Source: Methylobacterium aquaticum (GTDB lineage Bacteria; Pseudomonadota; Alphaproteobacteria; Rhizobiales; Beijerinckiaceae). From it: a stretch of 64,000 nucleotides of DNA. The notes below the pieces were generated by a model. That model ran no database searches. It was given only the letters and a program-made list of their open reading frames with translations, and was not told where the DNA came from. Within the stretch, counting starts at the first letter, position 1; every line of letters starts with the position of its first letter. Made by a program: the position numbers and the translations under genes. This document shows positions 38,103 through 48,951 of the stretch, in pieces. The stretch is taken from assembly GCF_016804325.1 (NCBI RefSeq), contig NZ_CP043627.1, forward strand, positions 5,005,001 through 5,069,000, read 5' to 3'.

Positions 38103-38258
38103 ATGAGTCCGGTGCCCCAGCAACTCACCCCCGACGAGGTCCAGCGCCGGCGCAAGCGCTCCATCGCGATCGCGATGGTGCTCGCCGCCCTGGTCCTGAT
38201 CTTCTACGTGCTGACGATCGCCAAGCTCGGCCCCCAGGTCCTCAACCGGCCGCTGTGA
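38103..38258 (+). CDS. Small membrane protein of the cox cluster (CoxF-like position)
   Basis: A 51-residue protein, MSPVPQQLTPDEVQRRRKRS followed by a single membrane helix (IAIAMVLAALVLIFYVLTIA) and a short tail. Alphaproteobacterial cox operons usually have a small one-helix protein between ctaB and ctaG, sometimes called CoxF, with a suspected role in oxidase assembly. The positive-inside pattern places the N-terminus in the cytoplasm. It begins 28 bases after ctaB and ends 22 bases before ctaG. Confidence 0.85.
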   Translation: MSPVPQQLTPDEVQRRRKRSIAIAMVLAALVLIFYVLTIAKLGPQVLNRPL

Positions 38259-38280
38259 CGATCCGCGAGGCGAACCCGTC

Positions 38281-38913
38281 ATGACCGTGTCCCGCCAAGA
38301 GACGCAGCAAGAGACGACGCAGCAAGAGACGCAGAAGGCGTTGCAGAAGAAGGCCCGCAACACGGCGCTCGCCTGCCTCGGGCTCGTGATCGGGATGACG
38401 GCGCTCGCCTTCGCCTTCGTGCCGCTCTACGACCTGTTCTGCAAGGCGACCGGCTATGACGGCACGCCGCTCCGGGGCGCCGCCGCCTCCGGTCCGGCGA
38501 GCCAGGACAGGATGGTGGTGCATTTCGACACCAACGTCGCGCCCGGCCTTCCCTGGCGCTTCGTGGCGGAGACGCCGCAGGTCGAGGCCCAGCTCGGCGC
38601 GACCCAGACGGTGTTCTTCCGGGTGACGAACACCGGAACGGTGCCGAGCACCGGCATCGCGACCTTCAACCTCCAGCCCGGGCTGACCGGAGGCTATTTC
38701 GTCAAGGTGCAGTGCTTCTGCTTCAACGAGCAGACGCTGCAGCCCGGCGAGACCATGGACTTCCCGGTGGTGTTCTACGTCGAGCCCGGCATCAAGGCCG
38801 ATTCGAACACCCGCGACCTCACCGAGATGACCCTGTCCTACACCTATTTCGCGTCGAAGAACGGCCAGCCGCAGGCGGCGCTCGCGACGCCGGTGGGGAC
38901 CAAGGCCAATTGA
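38281..38913 (+). CDS. ctaG: Cytochrome c oxidase assembly protein (Cox11/CtaG family)
   Basis: A 210-residue copper chaperone that delivers CuB to subunit I. One N-terminal membrane helix (about 32-52, ACLGLVIGMTALAFAFVPLY) is followed by a periplasmic immunoglobulin-like domain. Copper-binding Cys are in VQCFCFNEQTL and the conserved LFCKATGY. The first 25 residues carry an unusual Gln-Glu-Thr repeat (RQETQQETTQQETQKALQ), from a near-perfect 15-base DNA repeat. Confidence 0.95.
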   Translation: MTVSRQETQQETTQQETQKALQKKARNTALACLGLVIGMTALAFAFVPLYDLFCKATGYDGTPLRGAAASGPASQDRMVVHFDTNVAPGLPWRFVAETPQVEAQLGATQTVFFRVTNTGTVPSTGIATFNLQPGLTGGYFVKVQCFCFNEQTLQPGETMDFPVVFYVEPGIKADSNTRDLTEMTLSYTYFASKNGQPQAALATPVGTKAN

Positions 38914-39073
38914 CGAGGTGACAACCCCGCTCGGGCGGCATTAAAGCGTGACCGTGGAAGGCCGATGGCGGGGGACGCCGCGGCGCCGGGGGAACGAGCC
39001 GCCTCCCGAACACCAAGATCCACGGCCGGCGCGGGGCGCGACCGGTTCGAGACCAGGCAGGAGACCCGACACG

Positions 39074-39934
39074 ATGGCCGAGGCGCACGGGAAGCACCAC
39101 GACTACCACCTCGTCAATCCGAGCCCGTGGCCGCTCATCGGCTCGATGAGCGGCTTCGTGATGACGACGGGCGCCGTCCTGTGGATGAAGAGCCTGACCG
39201 TCGCCAACATGGCGCTCGGTCCCTACGTGTTCTTCGCAGGCCTGCTCGGCGTGCTCTACACCATGCTCAGCTGGTGGCGGGACGTCGCCCACGAGGCCAA
39301 CACGGGCGACCACACCCGGGTGGTGCAGCTGTCGCACCGCTACGGCATGATCATGTTCATCGCCTCCGAGGTGATGTTCTTCGTCGCCTGGTTCTGGGCC
39401 TATTTCGAGGCGGCGCTCTACACCGCCGACCCGATCCAGGCCTCGCGGGTCGAGTTCACCGGAGGCCTGTGGCCGCCGAAGGGCGTCGAGGCCTTCGACC
39501 CCTGGCACCTGCCGCTGCTCAACACCCTGATCCTGCTCACCTCGGGCACCACGATCACCTGGGCCCACCACGCTCTCCTGAACGGCGACCGCAAGGGGAT
39601 GAAGTACGGCCTGTGGCTGACCATCGCCCTCGGCGTGCTGTTCTCCTTCGTCCAGGCCTACGAGTACGGTCACGCCCATTTCGGCTTCTCGGGCAGCATC
39701 TACTCGGCCACCTTCTTCATGGCGACCGGCTTCCACGGCGCCCACGTCATCATCGGCACGATCTTCCTCGCGGTCTGCCTGTACCGGCTCTATCTCGGCC
39801 AGTTCACGCCGAGGCAGCACCTCGGCTTCGAATTCGCCGCCTGGTACTGGCACTTCGTCGACGTGGTGTGGCTGTTCCTCTTCGCCGCCATCTACGTCTG
39901 GGGCTCGGGCGTCGGCCACGCCGCCGCGCACTGA
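39074..39934 (+). CDS. coxC: Cytochrome c oxidase subunit III
   Basis: A 286-residue subunit with seven helices that binds lipid and supports proton uptake. Signatures: [16 protein letters not shown] at the start, [45 protein letters not shown], and [14 protein letters not shown]. The conserved Glu in ASEVMFF and the His pair in WAHH are intact. The ATG at 39074 has AGGAG at the right distance; a longer frame from 38948 is low-complexity. A strong terminator follows. Confidence 0.96.
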   Translation: MAEAHGKHHDYHLVNPSPWPLIGSMSGFVMTTGAVLWMKSLTVANMALGPYVFFAGLLGVLYTMLSWWRDVAHEANTGDHTRVVQLSHRYGMIMFIASEVMFFVAWFWAYFEAALYTADPIQASRVEFTGGLWPPKGVEAFDPWHLPLLNTLILLTSGTTITWAHHALLNGDRKGMKYGLWLTIALGVLFSFVQAYEYGHAHFGFSGSIYSATFFMATGFHGAHVIIGTIFLAVCLYRLYLGQFTPRQHLGFEFAAWYWHFVDVVWLFLFAAIYVWGSGVGHAAAH

Positions 39935-39962
39935 CCGCGGCCCGCTGCGTCAGGAACATGAG

Positions 39963-39988
39963 AGGGCGGCGCGAGCCGCCCTTTTTCT
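39963..39988 (+). terminator. Terminator of the cox operon
   Basis: Stem AGGGCGGC / GCCGCCCT with a GCGA loop, followed by TTTTTCTT, 28 bases after the coxC stop. A textbook Rho-independent terminator, so the DUF983-SURF1 pair likely has its own promoter. Confidence 0.92.
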
Positions 39989-40046
39989 TATGGCGTGCAG
40001 GGACCAGATCGGGTTCACCGCACGAATACGTCCAGGAGCAGGCCCC

Positions 40047-40415
40047 ATGGAGCACAACCGCACCGTCGATTCACCGGCGACCGTGGGCCTGCGCGGCCGC
40101 TGCCCGCGCTGCGGCGAGGGGCACCTGTTCAAGGGCTTCCTCAGCTTCCGCCCGTCCTGCGAGGTCTGCGGCCTCGATTTCCGCTTCATCGATTCCGCCG
40201 ACGGCCCGGCCTTCTTCGTGATGTCGATCGTCGGCATCGTCGTGGTGGCGCTGGCGATGTGGGTGGAGTTCGCCTACGAGCCGCCGATGTGGGTCCACGC
40301 CCTGCTCTGGGCGCCACTCTCGATCGTCCTGAGCCTGCTGCTCGTCCGCCCGCTCAAGGGCATGATGGCGGCGCTGCAATATTCCAACAAGGCCGCGCAG
40401 GGCCGCTTCCGGTGA
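40047..40415 (+). CDS. DUF983 family membrane protein
   Basis: A 122-residue protein with two Cys-x2-Cys pairs that probably bind one metal (RCPRCGEGHLFKGF and SCEVCGLDF), followed by two membrane helices (about 55-75 and 80-100). DUF983 proteins are encoded next to SURF1 in alphaproteobacteria and are thought to take part in oxidase biogenesis; that role is inferred. The ATG at 40047 has AGGAG upstream. Its stop overlaps the GTG of the next gene. Confidence 0.88.
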   Translation: MEHNRTVDSPATVGLRGRCPRCGEGHLFKGFLSFRPSCEVCGLDFRFIDSADGPAFFVMSIVGIVVVALAMWVEFAYEPPMWVHALLWAPLSIVLSLLLVRPLKGMMAALQYSNKAAQGRFR

Positions 40416-41212
40416 CGGCGATGAGCCCGGCGGAACGGCGCGCCGCCCTCCGCGACCTCATCGCCCCGGCCCTCGCCAGTCTCGCGTGCCTCGTCATCCT
40501 GATCGGCCTCGGCGTCTGGCAGCTCGAGCGCAAGGCCTGGAAGGAGGCGCTGATCGACCGGATCGTCGCCCGCTCGCGCATCGAGCCGCCGGCGCCGCTT
40601 CCGGCCTCCGACCGGTTCGACCCGGCGCGGGACGAGTTCGAGCGGGTGCGCGCCACCGGCCGCCTCCTCAACGACAAGGAGACGCTGGTCCACGGGCTGG
40701 CGCCAGGCGACACGCCCGGCCGCGCGCTCCAGGGCTATTACGTGGTCACCCCGCTGCGCCTCGACGACGGCCGGGTGGTGCTGGTCAATCGCGGCTTCGT
40801 GCCGACCGAGCTGAAGGATGTCGCCCGCCGCGCCGCGGGCCAGGTCGAGGGTGAGACCACCGTGACCGGCATGCTGCGCCAGAGCGAGGCGAGGGCCCTG
40901 TTCGTGCCGGCGCCGAACCCGCAGACCGGCGAGTGGTTCAACCGCGACGTCGCGGGGATCGCGGCGGCGAAGGGCCTGGCCGGCGTCGCCCCCTACCTCA
41001 TCGAGGCCGATGCGACGCCCAATCCCGGCGGCTGGCCGAAGGGCGGGCAGTTGCGGGCCGACCTGCCGAACAACCACCTGCAATACGCCTTCACGTGGTT
41101 CGGCCTCGCGCTCTGCCTCGTCGGCGTCTTCGTTGCCTTCACCCTGCGGCGCCTGCGGGGCGAGGCTGTGGAGAGTGCCCCGGCATCGGCCGCGTCCCCG
41201 CCGCGTCCTTAA
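40412..41212 (+). CDS. SURF1 family cytochrome oxidase assembly protein
   Basis: A 266-residue SURF1 protein: an N-terminal helix (about 20-38, LACLVILIGLGVWQLERK with the family WQ motif), a large periplasmic domain (GYYVVTPLRLDDGRVVLVNRGFVP) and a C-terminal helix (NNHLQYAFTWFGLALCLVGVF). SURF1 helps place heme A in subunit I. The start is GTG 40412, overlapping the upstream stop (GTGA), or ATG 40421; the overlap favours coupling. Confidence 0.93.
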   Translation: MTAMSPAERRAALRDLIAPALASLACLVILIGLGVWQLERKAWKEALIDRIVARSRIEPPAPLPASDRFDPARDEFERVRATGRLLNDKETLVHGLAPGDTPGRALQGYYVVTPLRLDDGRVVLVNRGFVPTELKDVARRAAGQVEGETTVTGMLRQSEARALFVPAPNPQTGEWFNRDVAGIAAAKGLAGVAPYLIEADATPNPGGWPKGGQLRADLPNNHLQYAFTWFGLALCLVGVFVAFTLRRLRGEAVESAPASAASPPRP

Positions 41213-41301
41213 AACAGCCGCGTTGTCCAGGCTCGGTTCATCCCGCCGGGCGCGTACTCGCCGGGCTTCCCGTGCCGGCGCCCCCGGCCTTCTGGTCATC
41301 G

Positions 41302-44284
<2,983 letters not shown>

Positions 44285-44308
44285 CCCGAACCAACCAGGA
44301 CGAACCCT

Positions 44309-45358
44309 GTGCGTGACAGCCTGACGGCGCGCCCGCGCCTCTTTCCGCTCGTTCGTGCCGCGACGCTCGCGGCGTCGACGCTCGCGGTCTCCCCTGCCCT
44401 CGCCGAGTACCGCACCAAGGACGTGCCGGCGGTGACCGGCCTCGATCCGGCGGGGATCGCGCCGAACACCATCGCGTTCACCGATCACCGCGACAATCCG
44501 GCGAGCCCGGAAAGCGGGCTCGTTCCGTTCACCGAATGGGGCAAGCGCAGCCCGGCCCAGAAGGCGCTGCTCGCGCCGCATCCGGCCTATGCCGAACCGG
44601 ACTACGTCCAGACGGTGAACGGGGTGTCGAAGCCCCGGCACGAGGCGCTGAAGGTCTACGTCGCCGAGGCGCGGTTCATCGTGCCGCGGGCCGCCGACCG
44701 CATCAACCTGAAGCGCTTCGCCACGATCCCGTTCCTGTCGCGGATGGACCCGGCGATCAAGCACAAGCCCTTGAGCCCCGCGGACGCCACCCCGACCAAG
44801 GACCCGGCCGCCGCCTTCGCCCGCCGGCCCGACCGGCCGTGGTGCGAGGCCCCCGACACGACCTGCATCGAGTCGCGCTACGACCTCGAGGGCAAGCTGC
44901 CGCTCGGGGTCAAGCTCGCCAACAAGCTGGAGGACGGGGGCAAGAAGATCGCCGAGTTCGTCTCGTTCCAGAGCGAGTTGCGGGTGCTGCCGCCGGACGA
45001 GGCGGGGAAGCTCGTGCAGCTCACCAAGATCGAGGCGCCGGTGGCGGGCGCGATGGAGCAGAACATCTTCTGGGTCAACCAGATCCTGCGCTTCGGCAAG
45101 TTCCTGGCGGTGATGCAGCCGGTGGCGGGCGACCCGAACAAGACGGTCGTCACCGCCTACATGACGCTCGGCATCAAGGCCGACGTGCTCGACCGCAAGA
45201 AGGAATACGAGCGCGTCCCGGTGCTGCGCAACCTGCTGCCGGCCCAGGTGCTGATGGGCAATTCCTCGTTCAACACCGGCACCTCGATCAGCGCCGGCCT
45301 GCCGACCTATGCGCGCAACCGGATCGCCGCGTTCGCGGATGCGCTGGCGAAGGAATAA
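44309..45358 (+). CDS. Exported protein of unknown function
   Basis: A 349-residue protein with a signal peptide (about 1-30, ARPRLFPLVRAATLAASTLA then AVSPALA). The mature part has no motif I recognise. It has one close Cys pair (PWCEAPDTTCIESRYD) likely to form a disulfide, and a C-terminal half (FVSFQSELRVLPPDEAGKLV, FWVNQILRFGKFLAVMQPV) that looks like a mixed alpha/beta fold. The start is GTG with AGGA upstream, 24 bases after the penicillin-binding protein, so co-transcription and a cell-wall link are possible. Probably periplasmic. Confidence 0.7.
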   Translation: MRDSLTARPRLFPLVRAATLAASTLAVSPALAEYRTKDVPAVTGLDPAGIAPNTIAFTDHRDNPASPESGLVPFTEWGKRSPAQKALLAPHPAYAEPDYVQTVNGVSKPRHEALKVYVAEARFIVPRAADRINLKRFATIPFLSRMDPAIKHKPLSPADATPTKDPAAAFARRPDRPWCEAPDTTCIESRYDLEGKLPLGVKLANKLEDGGKKIAEFVSFQSELRVLPPDEAGKLVQLTKIEAPVAGAMEQNIFWVNQILRFGKFLAVMQPVAGDPNKTVVTAYMTLGIKADVLDRKKEYERVPVLRNLLPAQVLMGNSSFNTGTSISAGLPTYARNRIAAFADALAKE

Positions 45359-45414
45359 GAGATGACCCGCTTCACAGAGGCCGTCTGACTGTCTCGACAG
45401 CCTCGACAGCCTCT

Positions 45415-45460
45415 TCGTCATTCCGGAGCCGCGAAAGCGGAGCCGGGGATGACGAAGAGG
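45415..45460. repeat. Half copy of intergenic repeat family B
   Basis: GTCATTCCGGAGCCGCGAAA then GCGGAGCCGGGGATGACG matches both ends of the repeat at 7665-7798 brought together without the centre, forming a short imperfect hairpin downstream of the exported-protein gene. Confidence 0.5.
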
Positions 45461-45593
45461 ATGTCGAGATCCGTGGAGACCAACCGCGAACACGCGCTGG
45501 AGCGCAGGCCGGCGCGGAGACCGCGCCGACCCGTCGAGATCGCTTCACCCGGCATGATCCGTCGGGCGACCGCGCCCCCCCCGCGCGACGGCT

Positions 45594-46667
45594 TCAGCGG
45601 GCCAGGTCGATCAGGATCTTGAGCTGGCTTCCGGCCGGATCGAGCAGGGCGTCGAAGCCGCCGACGGCCTCGTCGAGGCCGATCGTGCGGGTGACGATCT
45701 TTCGCGCGGGCAGCTGCCCGGACGCGATCAGGCGGATCACCCGCGGCCAGAGCTGGGTCGGGTAGGCCCAGGCGCCGCGGATCTCGATGTCCTTCACCGT
45801 GACCTGGAACCAGTCGAGCGGATTGGGCTTCGGATGCAGCCCCGTCTGCACCACGACGCCCTGCTTGCGCACGGCATCCGCGCAGGCTTGGAGGGCGTGC
45901 TCGTTGCCCACGCACTCGATCGCGACGTCGCAGCCGACCCGTCCCTCGGTCGCCGCGCGGACGACCTCGCCGACTTGCTCGCGGCGCGGGTCGATGCCGG
46001 TCACCCCCGGGAGCAGGTCGACCGCGAAGGCGACCCGGGACGGGTTGGGATCGGACACGAAGAGCTGCGTGGCGCCGGCCGCCCGCGCCGCCAGCAGGGT
46101 GAGGAGGCCGATCGGTCCCGCGCCCGCGACCAGCACGCTGTCGCCGGACTGCACGCCGCCACGGTCGCAGCTATAGACCGCGACGGCGGCCGGCTCGACC
46201 AAGGCCGCCTCCTCGTCGCTCATCGCATCCGGGATCGGGTGGACGTTGTAGTCGTTGAGGATCGACGCCTCCGCCATCCCGCCCCAGGCCCAGCTCAAGC
46301 CCGCCAGGGCGAGGTCGCTGCTGAGATGGAACAGCCCGCGGTCGCTATAGTAGTTCCCGCTGCGCGGCATGATGAGCGGCTGCACCGACACCCGGTCGCC
46401 CGGCTTCACATGGGTCACCCCGTCGCCGACCGCTTCGACGACGCCGCCATATTCGTGCCCGAGCACCTGCGGGCCGTGGGCTCCGGTGAAGGGGTGAGGC
46501 TCGGTCGGCACGAAGATCGGCCCGTAGGCGTATTCGTGCAGGTCGGTTCCGCAGATGCCGGCGAAGCGGTTGCGGATCCGGACCTGGCCGGGGGGCGGCC
46601 GGTCGGGCGGGGCGTCGATGGCGTCGAGGCGCAGGTCCTTGGCCGCGTGGAAGCGGAGTGCTTTCAC
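45594..46667 (-). CDS. Zinc-type alcohol dehydrogenase, butanediol dehydrogenase-like
   Basis: A 357-residue medium-chain dehydrogenase. The catalytic zinc site is intact: Cys in GICGTDLHEYAYG, His-Glu in VLGHEYGGVV and Glu in ALVEPAAVAVYSC. The NAD fold is VLVAGAGPIGLLTLLAARAAGA with an acidic residue after strand two (FVSDPN), suggesting NAD+. All four structural-zinc Cys expected in the region after VSVQPLIM are replaced (PRSGNYYSDRGLFHLS). Sequence resembles 2,3-butanediol and sorbitol dehydrogenases. The GTG start has AAGGAGG. It follows the monooxygenase by 65 bases, under the same sigma-54 promoter, so it probably makes the ketone that the monooxygenase uses, or recycles its product. 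Confidence 0.87.
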   Translation of the reverse strand: MKALRFHAAKDLRLDAIDAPPDRPPPGQVRIRNRFAGICGTDLHEYAYGPIFVPTEPHPFTGAHGPQVLGHEYGGVVEAVGDGVTHVKPGDRVSVQPLIMPRSGNYYSDRGLFHLSSDLALAGLSWAWGGMAEASILNDYNVHPIPDAMSDEEAALVEPAAVAVYSCDRGGVQSGDSVLVAGAGPIGLLTLLAARAAGATQLFVSDPNPSRVAFAVDLLPGVTGIDPRREQVGEVVRAATEGRVGCDVAIECVGNEHALQACADAVRKQGVVVQTGLHPKPNPLDWFQVTVKDIEIRGAWAYPTQLWPRVIRLIASGQLPARKIVTRTIGLDEAVGGFDALLDPAGSQLKILIDLAR

Positions 46668-46732
46668 TGGTTCCTCCTTGATCGCTGATGGATGGGGACC
46701 GGCGGGGCCGGTCCCGGTCGAGCCCGAGGAGA

Positions 46733-48550
46733 TCAGGCCGCGTGATGCGTCTCGGCCAGCGCGTAGACCGGCGTCTCCAGCCCCTCCATCCGGGCCTTGA
46801 GCTGGAGGGCGAGGTAGAGCGAATAGTGGCGCGACTGGTGCAGGTTGCCGCCGTGGAACCACAGGGCCTCCTGCCGGGTCGGCTTCCACATGTTGCGCAA
46901 CTCGCCCTCCCAAGGCCCCGGATCCTTGGTGGTGTCCGAGCCGAGGCCCCAGCACTTTCCGACCCGGTCGGCGACGTCCTGGCTGATGAGCTTGGCCGCC
47001 CAGCCGTTCATCGATCCGTAGCCGGTGGCGTAGACGATCACGTCGGCGGGAAGCTGCGTGCCGTCCTCCAGCACCACCGCATCCTCGGTGATCTCCTTGA
47101 CCCTTCCATGAGCGAGCTTGATCTTGCCGTCGGCGATCAGGTCGGAGGCGCCGACATCGATGTAGTAGCCGGAGCCGCGTCGCAGGTACTTCATGAACAG
47201 GCCCGAGCCGTCATCGCCGAAATCGAGCTGGAAGCCGGCCTTCTCGAGCCGGCCGTAGAACTCGGCGTCGCGGATCTTCGCCTGCTCGTACACCGGGATG
47301 TGGAACTCGTGCATGATGCGGTAGGGCACCGAGGCGAACAGCATGTCGGCCTTGTCGGTGGTGATGCCCTTGGCCAGGGCCTCCTCCGAGTAGAGGCCGC
47401 CCAGCGCCAGCTCCATCAGCGTGTCGGACTTGACGATGTGGGTCGAGGAGCGCTGCACCATGGTGACGTCGGCGCCGTTCTCGTAGAAATCGGCGCAGAT
47501 GTCGTGGGCCGAGTTGTTGGAGCCGATCACCACCGCGCGCTTGCCGCGATAGGCCTCGCCGCCCGGATGCCGGCTGGAATGGTGGCTCTCGCCCCCGAAG
47601 CGCTCCATGCCCGGATAATTCGGCAGGTTGGGCACCCCCGACATGCCGGTGGCGAGGACCAGTTGCTTGGGGCGCAAGGTCAGGCTCTCGCCGTCGCGGG
47701 TCAGTTCGACCACCCACTCCCTTGCCGCTTCGTCATAGCGCGCCGAACTCACCTCGGTCTTCGACCAGTAGTTCAGCTCCATGACCTTGGTATACATCTC
47801 CAGCCAGTCGCCGACCTTGTCCTTGGCGGCGAAAACCGGCCAGTGATCGGGGAAGGGCAGGTACGGCAGGTGGTCGTACCAGACCGGGTCGTGCAGGTGC
47901 AGCGACTTGTAGCGGCTGCGCCACTGGTCGCCCGGCCGGTCGTGCTTGTCGACGACCAGGGCCGGGACGCCGAGGCGCTTGAGCCGGGCGCCGAGCGCGA
48001 TGCCGCCCTGGCCGCCGCCGACCACCAGGGCGTAGGGCTGGCGGGTGCGGCCGAGTTCCGCCTCCTCGTCGCGGCGCCGCTCGGACCACGAGCGCCGCCC
48101 GGGCTCGACGCCGTGATGCACGCCCCGCTCGCGCCGCGGACCGCCCGGCTCCTCGAAGCCCTTGAGTTCCCGCGCCGCGGTGAGCAGGGTCCAGGCCTCG
48201 TCCCCCTTCAGGCGGAGATAGCCGCGCCCGCGCAAGGTCGCGGTCTCGAAGGCGATCCAGGCCTCGGTGACGCCGTCGGCCTCGGTCGCCGGCTCCTCCA
48301 GGGTGAAGCTCCCGGGCGACACCGCGGGGAGCTGCGCCTGGAGCATGGCGCGGATCGCCCCGCGGCCCTCCAGCGTGGTGATGTTCCAGGTGAAGGCGAC
48401 GAGGTCGCGCCAGAAGCAGGTCTCGGCGAACAGCTCCGCCGCGCCGGCGGCATCGCCGGCCCGCAGGGCTCCCTCGAAGCGGTCGAGCCACGCGATCACC
48501 CGGGTGTCGGCGGGCGACAGGCGCTCCAGTTTGCGAGCGATGGCGTCCAT
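46733..48550 (-). CDS. Flavin-containing monooxygenase with N-terminal SnoaL/NTF2-like domain
   Basis: A 605-residue flavoenzyme. Residues about 1-150 form an NTF2-like domain (WLDRFEGALRAGDAAGAAELFAETCFWRDLVAFTWNITTLEG). The remainder is a class B monooxygenase: FAD fold VVGGGQGGIALGARL, WRSRYKSLHLHDPVWYDHLPY, the fingerprint FGGESHHSSRHPGG (FxGxxxHSS type) and a second nucleotide fold VVIGSNNSAHDICAD. It should use NADPH and O2 to oxygenate a ketone or soft nucleophile; the substrate is unknown. The ATG at 48550 has GGGAGG upstream and lies just downstream of the sigma-54 promoter, which rules out the longer frame from 48640. Confidence 0.87.
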   Translation of the reverse strand: MDAIARKLERLSPADTRVIAWLDRFEGALRAGDAAGAAELFAETCFWRDLVAFTWNITTLEGRGAIRAMLQAQLPAVSPGSFTLEEPATEADGVTEAWIAFETATLRGRGYLRLKGDEAWTLLTAARELKGFEEPGGPRRERGVHHGVEPGRRSWSERRRDEEAELGRTRQPYALVVGGGQGGIALGARLKRLGVPALVVDKHDRPGDQWRSRYKSLHLHDPVWYDHLPYLPFPDHWPVFAAKDKVGDWLEMYTKVMELNYWSKTEVSSARYDEAAREWVVELTRDGESLTLRPKQLVLATGMSGVPNLPNYPGMERFGGESHHSSRHPGGEAYRGKRAVVIGSNNSAHDICADFYENGADVTMVQRSSTHIVKSDTLMELALGGLYSEEALAKGITTDKADMLFASVPYRIMHEFHIPVYEQAKIRDAEFYGRLEKAGFQLDFGDDGSGLFMKYLRRGSGYYIDVGASDLIADGKIKLAHGRVKEITEDAVVLEDGTQLPADVIVYATGYGSMNGWAAKLISQDVADRVGKCWGLGSDTTKDPGPWEGELRNMWKPTRQEALWFHGGNLHQSRHYSLYLALQLKARMEGLETPVYALAETHHAA

Positions 48551-48585
48551 TGGGTTTCCTCCCCTTGTTGTGCGGGAGGGATTGC

Positions 48586-48600
48586 GCAAGGGGTGTGCCA
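48586..48600 (-). promoter_or_regulatory. Sigma-54 promoter of the monooxygenase-dehydrogenase operon
   Basis: On the minus strand the sequence is TGGCACACCCCTTGC: a perfect -24 TGGCAC, five bases, and a perfect -12 TTGC. Transcription should begin near 48574, about 24 bases before the monooxygenase ATG, leaving room for its ribosome site. The enhancer-binding protein gene upstream supports it. Confidence 0.9.
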
Positions 48601-48668
48601 GGGGTGGATGAGCGGGAAGGCCAGCCGTCTCGACAGTCATCCCGTGTCATAGAAAAGAACTTCTCATC

Positions 48669-48797
48669 CTCGACCTCATCCTGAGGTGTCGGCCGATCGC
48701 AGATCGGCTGACCTCGAAGGAGGGCTCCAGAAATCTCTGAGAACTCTGGAGCCCTCCTTCGAGGCTCACTGCGTTCGCACCTCAGGATGAGGTCGAG
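48669..48797. repeat. Intergenic palindromic repeat, family A, copy 1
   Basis: A 129-base element bounded by CTCGACCTCATCCTGAGGTG and its complement at the right end. It contains an inner hairpin (ACCTCGAAGGAGGGCTCCAG against CTGGAGCCCTCCTTCGAGG). The copy at 62676-62797 is almost the same over its whole length. Confidence 0.9.
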
Positions 48798-48903
48798 TAT
48801 GGGATCCGACTTGATCTGAGATCGATCGACATGAATTGGATTGGAGTGTCGCAAGGGCGCCGACAGGCGCCTGACGACCAAGCCCCGCCGCCACACCCGA
48901 CGC

Positions 48904-48944
48904 GCCACACCTGTGGCACCACACCGGCCCCGCCACAAGTGGCG
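48904..48944. promoter_or_regulatory. Candidate upstream activator sites for the AcoR-type regulator
   Basis: Two perfect palindromes, GCCACACCTGTGGC (48904-48917) and CGCCACAAGTGGCG (48931-48944), with centres 27 bases apart. They lie between the activator gene and the sigma-54 promoter, about 310 bases upstream of the latter. The shared GCCAC...GTGGC half-sites suggest binding of one regulator; this is inferred. Confidence 0.55.
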
Positions 48945-48951
48945 CGCGCCC

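Larger units (their letters stand above)
48551..48951. other. Regulatory gap between the monooxygenase and its activator gene
   Basis: A 401-base gap containing, from right to left on the minus strand, two GCCAC palindromes (48904-48944), a family A repeat (48669-48797) and the sigma-54 promoter (48586-48600). No gene is supported. Confidence 0.75.

Noticed and set aside
37731..38363. Minus-strand frame opposite ctaB and ctaG
   Set aside because: Low-complexity antisense translation of identified genes.
38948..39073. N-terminal extension of coxC
   Set aside because: The added residues are Arg/Pro/Gly-rich and unlike subunit III; ATG 39074 has AGGAG.
48551..48640. Longer monooxygenase start at 48640
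   Set aside because: It lies upstream of the sigma-54 promoter start site and adds sequence without family character; ATG 48550 has the ribosome site.
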